The notes under the pieces were generated by a model that was not told the DNA's origin, ran no database searches, and worked only from the letters and a program-made list of their open reading frames with translations. 64,000 nt of DNA from Pseudomonas laurentiana (lineage in GTDB: Bacteria > Pseudomonadota > Gammaproteobacteria > Pseudomonadales > Pseudomonadaceae), in NCBI RefSeq assembly GCF_014648275.1, contig NZ_BMQU01000017.1:60808-124807 (forward strand). Reading direction: 5' to 3'. Below, piece after piece: positions 56,591-63,561 of the stretch. Within the stretch, counting starts at the first letter, position 1. Each line of letters opens with the position of its first letter. The translations under genes were made by a program, and so were the position numbers.

Positions 56591-57737
56591 TCGCGTGGGG
56601 CAGGAAGCGGCTACTGTCCTTGGTGATCAGCGAGTTGTCCTCGCGAATACCGATACCGGCCGGTTGATCACCGACCATCCAGCTGCCGATTACCGTGTAG
56701 TTGTCACCAAAGCGTGGCAACGCCTGGAACTGTTGGATGATGCTCGGCCCGCCGCCATACGGGCCGTCTTCGACGATGCGCTGCCCCTGGCCGGTATGAA
56801 TCTCCACGTTCGCCCCCTCACGGGAAAAGAACGGCTTGCGCACCCAACCCTTTTCCAACGGCGTGGCCGGTGTCGGCTCGATAAACGCCGGCAGCAGGTT
56901 CGGGTGGCCCTCGTGGCACTCCCAGAGCAACGCCAACATGCCCTTGTTGGAAAGGATCGCTTTCCACGGCGGCTCGACGAACAGGGTACCGCTGCCAGCA
57001 ATGGCCGGGCCGAACGGGTCGTTGAAGATCTCTTCCCAAGGGTAGAGCTTGAACAAGCTTGGAATCGGCGCGCCGAGCGCATCGACAAACTGCCCGCCCC
57101 GGCTCAGGCCGATGTCTTCCATGTCGACCAGACGCGCATCAAGCCCGGAACCGGCGGCGATATCGCGCAAGTACTCCACCGTTCCACGGTCTTCCACCGA
57201 GCCCTTCACCGAGGCGAAATAGAAGGGTTCCGCAAAGCGATTGGCCGTCATTACCTGAGTCAGTTTCTCTTCCAGGCTGTTGAACTGGTCGGCATCGCCA
57301 GGCAATACACCACGGCGCATCTGCTCCTCCAGCCAGAGGTACTGGAAGAAACTCGCCTCGTACAACGAGGTAGGCGTGTCGTAGTTGGCTTCCAACAATT
57401 TGGCCGGCCCAGAACCGTCATAGCAGAGGTCCATGCGCCCATAAAAATGTGGGTGCCCATCGCGCCAGGAACGGCGAATCAGCTCACGGTAGGCTGACGG
57501 GATCGCCAAACGGTCAAGCAAGACGTCGCTGTCCACCACCTCGGCCACCAGCGCCATGCACAGCTCATGCAACACACGGGTCGGCTCTTCCAGGTCATCC
57601 TCGATCTGCCGCAGGCTGAACTGGTAATAGGCGCTTTCATCCCAGTACGGCTCGCCGTCAAAGGTATGGAAATTGAAGCCGAAATGCTCGGCGGTGGCTT
57701 TCCAGCCCGGGCGCGGGGTAACCGCTATACGCTTCAT
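56580..57737 (-). CDS. Glutathionylspermidine-synthase-like ATP-grasp protein (YgiC/YjfC)
   Basis: The 385-residue product is a stand-alone synthetase domain of the glutathionylspermidine synthase fold: MDLCYDGSGPAKLLEANYDTPTSLYEAS (about 104-130), LYPWEEIFNDPF, WKAILSNKGMLALLW and GREGANVEIHTG-like sequence near the C-terminus (FSREGANVEIHTG). E. coli YgiC and YjfC lack glutathionylspermidine synthetase activity, so the ligated substrates are unknown. It follows the DUF1190 and DUF350 genes, the same trio as E. coli yjfL-yjfM-yjfC. Confidence 0.88.
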   Translation of the reverse strand: MKRIAVTPRPGWKATAEHFGFNFHTFDGEPYWDESAYYQFSLRQIEDDLEEPTRVLHELCMALVAEVVDSDVLLDRLAIPSAYRELIRRSWRDGHPHFYGRMDLCYDGSGPAKLLEANYDTPTSLYEASFFQYLWLEEQMRRGVLPGDADQFNSLEEKLTQVMTANRFAEPFYFASVKGSVEDRGTVEYLRDIAAGSGLDARLVDMEDIGLSRGGQFVDALGAPIPSLFKLYPWEEIFNDPFGPAIAGSGTLFVEPPWKAILSNKGMLALLWECHEGHPNLLPAFIEPTPATPLEKGWVRKPFFSREGANVEIHTGQGQRIVEDGPYGGGPSIIQQFQALPRFGDNYTVIGSWMVGDQPAGIGIREDNSLITKDSSRFLPHAIIG

Positions 57738-57746
57738 CCACGCACC

Positions 57747-58451
57747 TCAGGAGCTAAAGCCACCGCGCGCCGATGCACGCGATACAAAACCAGTGTGACT
57801 GCCGATGGCGAATGGCCGGGGCGATGGTGCCAATGCTGTGGGGTGGAGCGCACTGCCAGCCGGCACGGTCGCCGGGTGGGCACCGTCCAGCCCATGCGGC
57901 AGGGAACTGAAGGGAGTCGACGTCGAGTGGTTCGGATCAAGCCCGGCGTACTGGTTGCCTGCGGCGACCTGCTCGGTCAACGAAGTGACCTTGAACGCAT
58001 TGCGGCCATCACGCTCGTGGTAGATCGCCTCAGTGGAGTAATGCGGCTCGGTGTCGGTGTAGTCATAGAATCGGGTACTGCCCGTCGACGTCCAGCCAGC
58101 GCCTGAGGTGTCGTCATTACCATCGGCATACACCTGCCGGTCGACGGTCAAGGCGAACCCTTCCATCCGTGGCACGAAATTGCCGGCAAAGTTACGCGTA
58201 TCGCACTCTTGGAAAACCGCCTCACAGGCCTCCAGGCTCACGAAGCGCGGCGCATTGGCGTAATGGTGCTGTTGCGCACCCAACCAGGCCTGCAGACAGA
58301 CCTGGCGGTTGATCCCGGCCATGGCGCAATAGTCGACGTCCTGAAAGCGCTTCACCTCGCTGACCACACGAGTCGGTCGTTCGCCACAGGCAGACAGCAC
58401 CAGCGGCAGACTGCCCAGTGCAATCAGCCGTACACGTTTACTGCGTTTCAT
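57747..58451 (-). CDS. DUF1190 lipoprotein (YgiB/YjfM-like)
   Basis: This 234-residue protein has a lipoprotein signal with lipobox LSAC (Cys22) and a DUF1190 domain with four later cysteines (DVDYCAMAGINRQVCLQAW, EACEAVFQECD), which could form disulfides. The C-terminal 60 residues are low-complexity, rich in Ser, His, Gly and Pro. It probably sits in the envelope and works with the ATP-grasp enzyme encoded 9 bp downstream; that link is from conserved neighbourhood only. Confidence 0.87.
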   Translation of the reverse strand: MKRSKRVRLIALGSLPLVLSACGERPTRVVSEVKRFQDVDYCAMAGINRQVCLQAWLGAQQHHYANAPRFVSLEACEAVFQECDTRNFAGNFVPRMEGFALTVDRQVYADGNDDTSGAGWTSTGSTRFYDYTDTEPHYSTEAIYHERDGRNAFKVTSLTEQVAAGNQYAGLDPNHSTSTPFSSLPHGLDGAHPATVPAGSALHPTALAPSPRPFAIGSHTGFVSRASARGGFSS

Positions 58452-58466
58452 CGCGGCGCTCCCTGA

Positions 58467-58895
58467 TCAGGCGGCGGGGGTCATGCAGGCGGCATTGAGC
58501 AGCCCGATACTGATCGAGACAGCGGCCAGCAGGATGGCCGAGGCCATCTCCTGACGGGCAATGCGCTCGGCCATGCCTTTGACACAGCGGTTCACCACCA
58601 CGAATGCCAGCAATTGCACCACAGCGGCGATCACCGCCCAGAGCAGGAAGTCCAGCAGCGAGATGGAGTGCGAGATAGCACTGGCCACCGGAATGGCAAA
58701 GCCCACCAGCGCACCAGCCAGGGCAACAGCGGCAGGCGTGTTGCCTTCGCAAATCAGGCGCAGTTCGTTATAGGGCGTAAGGCGGGTATAGATCAGCGCA
58801 TAGAGCGCGAACAGCGCAGCCGCGCCCCCCATGTAGACGACGAAACCGAGCACGGCCTCGGCCGGCAGGGACATCTTCAAAGCATCCATGAACAT
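58467..58895 (-). CDS. DUF350 membrane protein (YjfL-like)
   Basis: The 142-residue protein has four hydrophobic helices in two internally similar pairs (about 15-35, 50-70, 75-98 and 115-138), the DUF350 pattern. The segment ICEGNTPAAVALAGALVGFAIPVA is typical. It is the first gene of the yjfL-yjfM-yjfC-like trio. The function of the family is unknown. ATG 58895 is used; ATG 58889 is equally possible. Confidence 0.87.
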   Translation of the reverse strand: MFMDALKMSLPAEAVLGFVVYMGGAAALFALYALIYTRLTPYNELRLICEGNTPAAVALAGALVGFAIPVASAISHSISLLDFLLWAVIAAVVQLLAFVVVNRCVKGMAERIARQEMASAILLAAVSISIGLLNAACMTPAA

Positions 58896-58969
58896 TGCGG
58901 TTACCTATCCTTGTAAAACGGCTCGGGAGGCTACCACAGCCCCCCTCACTCGCAAACCGCGTCAGCCGG

Positions 58970-59539
58970 TCAGGCCGAAGGCAGCGCCGCCTGGCTGCCC
59001 CAGATGTTGCCCAGGTTCTGCAACAGTGAATTGGCCACGCCTTGCTGGCCAAGGAACTGCAGCAACAGCGGGGCGAATTGGCCGATCAGGCCGGTGTCCA
59101 TGCCCAACAGATTGAAGGCATTGTTCAGGTCGTTGGTGTCTTTGACATTGCCCAAGGCATTGCTCAGCGCCGATTGCTGGCCGTCGCTCTTGCCCATCAG
59201 CGCGATCAAGCCATTCAAGCCGCCCAGCGCGTTGTCACCGGTAAGCAGGCCGAGGCCGGGGACGGCTTGGGTCAACTGCGAGAACTCGTCGCCACTCAGT
59301 TGGTTTTTCGCCAGGCCAAGCAAGGCCCCCGTGCCACCCACGGCTTGTTCGGGGGTGATGCTCAACTGGCTGCCCAGGGTGTTGAGCAGGTTCGCCGACG
59401 CAGGCGCAGCAATGACGGCAGGGCCCTCGCTGTCGGTGCCCTGCATGGCCGAAACGGCATTGGCGGCATCGCTGAGGTTAAAGGCAAAGACCGGGCTGGC
59501 GGCCAGGGTCATCAGGGTTACCAGGGCAAAGCGCTTCAT
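58970..59539 (-). CDS. DUF2780 family secreted protein
   Basis: This 189-residue protein has a Sec signal peptide (residues 1-19, ending VFA) and a DUF2780-like region rich in Leu, Gly, Asn and Gln (LSITPEQAVGGTGALLGLAKNQLS). Relatives are called VcgC/VcgE-like. No catalytic motif is visible. It lies 74 bp upstream of the DUF350 gene on the same strand and could be cotranscribed with it. Confidence 0.85.
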   Translation of the reverse strand: MKRFALVTLMTLAASPVFAFNLSDAANAVSAMQGTDSEGPAVIAAPASANLLNTLGSQLSITPEQAVGGTGALLGLAKNQLSGDEFSQLTQAVPGLGLLTGDNALGGLNGLIALMGKSDGQQSALSNALGNVKDTNDLNNAFNLLGMDTGLIGQFAPLLLQFLGQQGVANSLLQNLGNIWGSQAALPSA

Positions 59540-59636
59540 CGAATGACCTCTTGAGCCTTAACGGCGGGAAACGGTCATTTGACTGACCGGCCACAGGATT
59601 GTTCCGTACTGATTGACCGCCAGTGGTCGGGTGTTC

Positions 59637-59951
59637 TCAGCCTGAGCGTTCGCTTATGGCGCGCGCCTCGATCCCGTCGAGCAAGGCATCGACCAGGCCC
59701 TTGGCCATCTCAACCGAATGCATCGTGGACCAGAGAAAGCCCTTGGCCGAATCGTCGGCGGTTTCGCTGGCCTGATGGGCAGTGTCGTAGGCACCACGCA
59801 GGAACAGAGAGACATGCACCAGCGCGTCATGGGGTTCGATACCGGGGCGTACGAGGAACATCGGGTCGTGGCCGGCACCGCAGAGGCCGAAAAGTGTATT
59901 GGCGGTTGGGGCAAGGGTTTCGTGGGGTGGATCTGGAACGATTTTCTTCAT
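59637..59951 (-). CDS. DUF3077/DUF6124 family small protein
   Basis: A 104-residue cytoplasmic protein with the pattern of the pseudomonad DUF3077/DUF6124 family: an N-terminal PDPPHETL, then helix-forming sequence (DALVHVSLFLRGAYDTAHQASE and VEMAKGLVDALLDGIEARA). The function is unknown; pseudomonads often carry several copies. GGGAG stands six bases before the ATG and is part of a conserved structured leader (59952-60081). A truncated copy of its start lies at 60274-60345. Confidence 0.85.
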   Translation of the reverse strand: MKKIVPDPPHETLAPTANTLFGLCGAGHDPMFLVRPGIEPHDALVHVSLFLRGAYDTAHQASETADDSAKGFLWSTMHSVEMAKGLVDALLDGIEARAISERSG

Positions 59952-60081
59952 GGAAAGCTCCCATTACGGTTGAGCTGGACACATCCCGTTTCCACACGAA
60001 GAGGTGGCAGCTGTACGCGGGGTGGAAAACCAGGGTAATGGGTAACCCGGCAGACCCGAAGGTCTCCCACGTACAGCCGCC
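59952..60081 (-). promoter_or_regulatory. Structured mRNA leader of the DUF3077 gene, copy 1
   Basis: On the sense (minus) strand GGCGGCUGUACGUGGG (60081-60066) pairs with CCCGCGUACAGCUGCC (60021-60006), a 16-bp helix with two G-U pairs that would be mismatches on the other strand. It encloses hairpin A, AGACC-UUCG-GGUCU (60065-60052), a stable C(UUCG)G tetraloop, and hairpin B, CCGGG/CCCUGG with loop UUACCCAUUA (60050-60030). Loop segment CCCAUUAC (60042-60035) is exactly complementary to GUAAUGGG (59967-59960), which contains the Shine-Dalgarno GGGAG. The pairing could hide the ribosome-binding site. I recognise no named RNA family. Confidence 0.75.
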
Positions 60082-60203
60082 ATAACGACAGCCACCACAT
60101 TACCGGTCCGGGTTTCCACGCCCGTTCGCCGAATTGTCAGCGACACAAGCAGCGTAGGTGGGCAACATTTCCAAGACAAGCCAATGGGTGCCGACAGCGT
60201 TCG

Positions 60204-60217
60204 TAGGATATTTCCTA
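60204..60217. promoter_or_regulatory. Conserved palindrome upstream of leader 1
   Basis: TAGGA-TATT-TCCTA, extended by GTTC(G) and GAAC on the flanks, is preserved in both copies. It lies about 125 bp before the leader helix, where an upstream activator or operator would be expected. A weak TTGTCT-17-TACGCT promoter candidate follows on the minus strand. Confidence 0.5.
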
Positions 60218-60273
60218 GAACAGGTGATCTGCCAGCAATTTCAATTTCATGCCCTCAGGCACTATCGCAGCGC

Positions 60274-60345
60274 TCATGCAGTACCTGAGGAAGCAGGCAT
60301 GCCTGCGATGGTTTCGTGGGGTGGATCTGGAACGACGTTCTTCAT
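60274..60345 (-). pseudogene. Truncated DUF3077 gene start
   Basis: From the ATG at 60345 the frame reads MKNVVPDPPHET, matching the first 12 residues of the intact gene (MKKIVPDPPHET). It then runs into REP sequence and stops at 60274 after 23 codons. The break falls exactly where the REP begins (ATCGCAGGCATGCCTGC). Confidence 0.8.
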
Positions 60346-60477
60346 GGAAAGCTCCTGATGCAGGTGTGGCTGCAACCTTCCGTTTCTACACGAAGAGGTG
60401 GCAGCTGTACGCGGGGTGGAAAACCGGATGCATCAGGTAACCCCGGCAGACCCGAAGGCCTCCCACGTACAGCCGCC
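60346..60477 (-). promoter_or_regulatory. Structured mRNA leader, copy 2
   Basis: The same architecture as copy 1. The 16-bp helix is identical (60477-60462 with 60415-60400). Hairpin A is AGGCC-UUCG-GGUCU, an A-U to G-U change that keeps the pair. Hairpin B has CCGG/CCGG. Its loop segment UGCAUCAGG-complement pairs here too: CCUGAUGC (60437-60430) is exactly complementary to GCAUCAGG (60361-60354), next to the Shine-Dalgarno AGGAG. Four of eight bases differ from copy 1 on each strand, all compensated. It precedes only a truncated reading frame. Confidence 0.72.
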
Positions 60478-60599
60478 ATAACTAAAGCCACCACATTACC
60501 AGTCCGGGTTTCCACGCCCGTTCGCCGAATTGTCAGCGACACGGGCAGCGTAGGTAGGCAACATTTCCAAGACAAGCCAATGGGTGCTGACAGCGTTCG

Positions 60600-60613
60600 T
60601 AGGATGTTTCCTA
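60600..60613. promoter_or_regulatory. Conserved palindrome upstream of leader 2
   Basis: TAGGA-TGTT-TCCTA, the equivalent of the site at 60204-60217. The arms are unchanged while the spacer and outer flank have mutated. Confidence 0.5.
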
Positions 60614-60657
60614 AAACGGGTTATCTGTCAGCAATTTCAATTTAATGCCCTCAGGCA

Positions 60658-60684
60658 CTATCGCAGGCAAGCCTGCTCCCACAG
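60658..60684. repeat. REP unit downstream of the transposase gene
   Basis: ATCGCAGGCAAGCCTGCTCC followed by CACAGG is the standard pseudomonad REP of this subfamily. It abuts duplication copy 2 on one side and lies 33 bp beyond the transposase stop on the other. Confidence 0.8.
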
Positions 60685-60716
60685 GAAAAGCAGTGTTCTC
60701 TGTAAGCCCAAGGTAT

Positions 60717-61172
60717 TCAGAGCCAGACGGCATCCCAATGAGGGTAGTCGCCAATTTTTTGAACCAGCCCGGCGCGCAGTGGGTTGGCGACGATATAGCG
60801 AGCAATGGCCCGGATATCCTCTTCGCGCCGCAATGCCCGGTCATGGAAGCCCACTTGCCATAGCCGCCCCGAACGTAGGCAAGCCCTGTTTATTGCACAG
60901 GTGCTTCGCGACTTGAGCTGTCGCATTACACTGCTCAACGTTGCCTGTTGCAGTTCCATCAGCCAATGGAAGTGATCGGGCATTACCACCCAGGCAAGTG
61001 ATCGCGCAGTGCTTTCCTGTTGTGCGTGGCGGAACTCCGCGACCAACAGTCGAGCAAGCCTCCAGTCTGTGAGGATAGGTGTTCGATGCTCTGTGACGCT
61101 GGTCAACAGATACAGCCTGCCAGGTTCGGAAACCCTACCACGGCGAAGGCGATGGGAGCTTGGACGGTCCAT
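60717..61172 (-). CDS. REP-associated tyrosine transposase (RAYT)
   Basis: The 151-residue protein is an IS200-like Y1 transposase of the RAYT type. The HUH motif is MPDHFHWLME (about 63-72). The catalytic-tyrosine helix is DIRAIARYIVANPLRAGLV (Tyr about 125), which is the RAYT C-terminal signature. RAYTs process REP hairpins and appear as single domesticated genes. AAGGAG six bases before ATG 61172 fixes the start, rejecting the ATG seven codons earlier. REP units flank the gene on both sides. Confidence 0.93.
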   Translation of the reverse strand: MDRPSSHRLRRGRVSEPGRLYLLTSVTEHRTPILTDWRLARLLVAEFRHAQQESTARSLAWVVMPDHFHWLMELQQATLSSVMRQLKSRSTCAINRACLRSGRLWQVGFHDRALRREEDIRAIARYIVANPLRAGLVQKIGDYPHWDAVWL

Positions 61173-61261
61173 GTCTATCTCCTTGGAAGTCATGACTCAA
61201 GGTAGATGGCAGAGGATTTACGGGGAGGGCATCAATGGCACTGGATGTTTCTGGACAAAGG

Positions 61262-61304
61262 CATCGCAGGCAAGCCTTTTGTGGGAGCAGGCTTGCCTGC
61301 GATG
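61262..61304. repeat. REP inverted pair upstream of the transposase gene
   Basis: CATCGCAGGCAAGCC (61262-61276) and GGCTTGCCTGCGATG (61290-61304) are perfect 15-bp complements around TTTTGTGGGAGCA. It is the same subfamily as the unit at 60658 and completes a REP-RAYT-REP block. The rest of the gap to 61343 shows nothing else. Confidence 0.85.
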
Positions 61305-61343
61305 GCTTCGCGCCTGCAGCGCCACAGGGTTTGGGCTTTAAAT

Positions 61344-61373
61344 GCCACCCCCCGCTAAAAAGCGGGGGGTGGC
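61344..61373 (-). terminator. Terminator-like hairpin after fdhA
   Basis: GCCACCCCCCGCT and AGCGGGGGGTGGC form a perfect 13-bp stem with an AAAA/TTTT loop, 14 bp beyond the fdhA stop. Only a short ATTT follows on the minus strand. Confidence 0.7.
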
Positions 61374-61387
61374 AGGAGGGGGAATGA

Positions 61388-62587
61388 TCAGGCGGCGCTG
61401 AACAGTTTGTGCGGGTCGATCACGAATTTCTTCGGCACGCCGGCATCGAACTCGCCATAACCTTCCGGCGCCTGATCCAGGCTGATGACTTGCACACCCA
61501 CCACCTCAGCGATGTTGATGCGGTCCCACATGATGGCCTGCATCAAGGCGCGGTTGTATTTCATCACCGGGGTCTGGCCGGTGTGGAAGCTATGGGACTT
61601 GGCCCAACCAAGACCAAAGCGAATGCTCAGGCTGCCGATCTTCGCTGCGGCATCCACGGCGCCCGGGTCTTCGGTGACGTAGAGGCCAGGGATACCGATC
61701 TTGCCGGCTACCCGCACCACACCCATCAACGAGTTCAGCACCGTGGCCGGCGCTTCGTGCTGGGCACCGGAATGGCCGTGACCACGGGCTTCGAAGCCCA
61801 CCGCATCCACCGCACAGTCCACTTCTGGCTCACCCAGCAGGTTGGCGATCTGTTCGTGCAGCGGGGTGTCCTGGGACAAGTCAGCGATCTCGAAACCCTG
61901 GGCCTTGGCGTGCGCCAGACGTACCGGGTTCACGTCACCGACGATGACCACCGCCGCACCCAGCAGGCGCGCCGAAGCCGCTGCCGCCAGGCCGACCGGG
62001 CCGGCACCGGCGATGTACACCGAACTGCCCGGCCCAACGCCTGCGGTGACCGCACCGTGGTAACCGGTTGGCAGGATGTCCGAAAGGCAGGTCAGGTCGC
62101 GGATCTTCTCCATGGCCTTGTCACGGTTCGGCAGTTTCAGCAGGTTGAAGTCGGCATAGGGCACCAGCACGTACTCGGCCTGGCCGCCGGTCCAGTCACC
62201 CATGTCCACGTAGCCGTAAGCACCGCCGGCCCGTGCCGGGTTGACCGTCAGGCAGACGCCGGTGTGTTGTTCCTTGCAGGAGCGGCAACGACCGCAGGCA
62301 ACGTTGAACGGTACCGAAACCAGATCACCAATCTGCAGGTTCTCGACATCACGGCCCTTCTCGATCACCTCGCCGGTGATCTCATGCCCCAGTACCAGGC
62401 CGACCTGGGCGGTGGTACGGCCGCGCACCATGTGCTGGTCGGAGCCACAGATATTGGTCGACACTACCCGCAGGATGACACCGTGCTCGATCTTGCGGCC
62501 TCGCGGGTCCTGCATTTTCGGATAGGGGATTGTTTGTACCTCGACCTTACCGGCGCCGAGATACACCACACCACGATTACCAGACAT
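61388..62587 (-). CDS. fdhA: Glutathione-independent formaldehyde dehydrogenase
   Basis: FdhA oxidises formaldehyde to formate with tightly bound NAD, without glutathione. The 399-residue zinc alcohol dehydrogenase family protein has the catalytic-zinc segment NICGSDQHMVRGRT and GHEITGEVIEKGRDV (about 45-80), the structural-zinc cluster CGRCRSCKEQHTGVC (about 97-111) and the Rossmann GAGPVGLAAAASARLLGA (about 193-210). It detoxifies formaldehyde released by sarcosine oxidase, whose gamma subunit gene lies just upstream. Confidence 0.95.
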   Translation of the reverse strand: MSGNRGVVYLGAGKVEVQTIPYPKMQDPRGRKIEHGVILRVVSTNICGSDQHMVRGRTTAQVGLVLGHEITGEVIEKGRDVENLQIGDLVSVPFNVACGRCRSCKEQHTGVCLTVNPARAGGAYGYVDMGDWTGGQAEYVLVPYADFNLLKLPNRDKAMEKIRDLTCLSDILPTGYHGAVTAGVGPGSSVYIAGAGPVGLAAAASARLLGAAVVIVGDVNPVRLAHAKAQGFEIADLSQDTPLHEQIANLLGEPEVDCAVDAVGFEARGHGHSGAQHEAPATVLNSLMGVVRVAGKIGIPGLYVTEDPGAVDAAAKIGSLSIRFGLGWAKSHSFHTGQTPVMKYNRALMQAIMWDRINIAEVVGVQVISLDQAPEGYGEFDAGVPKKFVIDPHKLFSAA

Positions 62588-62684
62588 GCTTTCACCTCGC
62601 TGATTGTTTTTATGTAGCGGTGCAAAGTGCGCTGCCGGGAGGCAGCGCTGAGTTACTGGATTTCTTTGTGAGCAGCAGTGTTCG

Positions 62685-63542
62685 TCAGAGCACTACCGTG
62701 CGGTTGGCGTTCAAAAACACCCGCCGCTCAATGTGGTAACCCACCGCCCGGGCCAGGGTCAGGCATTCGATGTCGCGGCCTTTGGCGATGAGGTCTTCGG
62801 GATAATGGCTGTGATCGACCGCTTCGACGCCCTGGGCAATGATCGGGCCTTCGTCGAGGTCGTTGTTGATGTAGTGCGCCGTGGCACCTACCAGTTTCAC
62901 ACCCTTGTTGTAGGCCTGGTGATAAGGCTTGGCGCCTTTGAAGCCGGGCAGCAGGGAGTGGTGGATATTGATCGCCCAGCCATCGAGCTTGCGGCACAAC
63001 TCTGGCGACAGCACCTGCATGTAGCGGGCGAGAATCACCAGCTCTGCACCGGACGCCTCGATGACCTGCAAGACCTTGCGCTCTTGCGCCGGCTTGTCAT
63101 GGGGATCAAGGGCAAAGTGGTAGTACGGAATACGGTGCCACTGGGCCAGCGGTTCCAGGTCCGGGTGGTTGGAAATCACCGCCACCACGTCCATGGACAG
63201 TTGGCCTATACGCTGGCGATAGAGCAAGTCGTTCAGGCAGTGGTCGGCCTTGGAGACCATGATCACGACCTTAGGGCGGTGGTTCGGTGCCGTCAGCTCG
63301 AAGACCATGCCGAAGGCCTCACCGCGCTCGGTCAGGCCCGTGCGGAAAGCGGCTTCGTCAAAGTCATCAGGCTGGCGGAACTCCACGCGAATGAAAAACC
63401 GCCCGGACAACCGGTCATCGAACGAGTGGTGTTCGGTGACGTAGCAGCGCTGCTCGTAGAGGTAACGCGTCACCGCATCCACAGTGCCGAGCATGCTCGG
63501 GCAGTCGGCGGTGAGAATCCAGGTATCCGGGGCTCGGCTCAT
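62685..63542 (-). CDS. purU: Formyltetrahydrofolate deformylase
   Basis: PurU releases formate from 10-formyl-THF, balancing the folate pool. The 285-residue protein has an N-terminal ACT domain (about 5-85) and a C-terminal formyltransferase-like domain with ISNHPDLEPLA, NIHHSLLPGFKGAKPYHQA (catalytic His, about 225-243) and DLDEGPIIAQGVEAVDH. Position between soxG and fdhA ties it to sarcosine-derived one-carbon metabolism. Confidence 0.94.
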   Translation of the reverse strand: MSRAPDTWILTADCPSMLGTVDAVTRYLYEQRCYVTEHHSFDDRLSGRFFIRVEFRQPDDFDEAAFRTGLTERGEAFGMVFELTAPNHRPKVVIMVSKADHCLNDLLYRQRIGQLSMDVVAVISNHPDLEPLAQWHRIPYYHFALDPHDKPAQERKVLQVIEASGAELVILARYMQVLSPELCRKLDGWAINIHHSLLPGFKGAKPYHQAYNKGVKLVGATAHYINNDLDEGPIIAQGVEAVDHSHYPEDLIAKGRDIECLTLARAVGYHIERRVFLNANRTVVL

Positions 63543-63561
63543 GCTAACGCTCCTGTCAGGT

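Larger units (their letters stand above)
59916..60270. repeat. Tandem duplication, copy 1
   Basis: This 355-bp segment runs from codon 12 of the DUF3077 gene through its leader and upstream control region to ACTATCGCAG. It is matched by 60310-60666 with high identity except in the hairpin B loop, the Shine-Dalgarno region and the adjacent linker. Confidence 0.9.
60310..60666. repeat. Tandem duplication, copy 2
   Basis: Second copy, in direct orientation, 39 bp after the first. Both copies end in the REP start ACTATCGCAG, and copy 2 also begins at a REP, so repeat ends coincide with REP sequence. Confidence 0.9.

Noticed and set aside
60262-60311. CRISPR-like repeats near 60260-60680
   Set aside because: The repeats are REP units and a two-copy duplication, with no regular spacer array and no cas genes.
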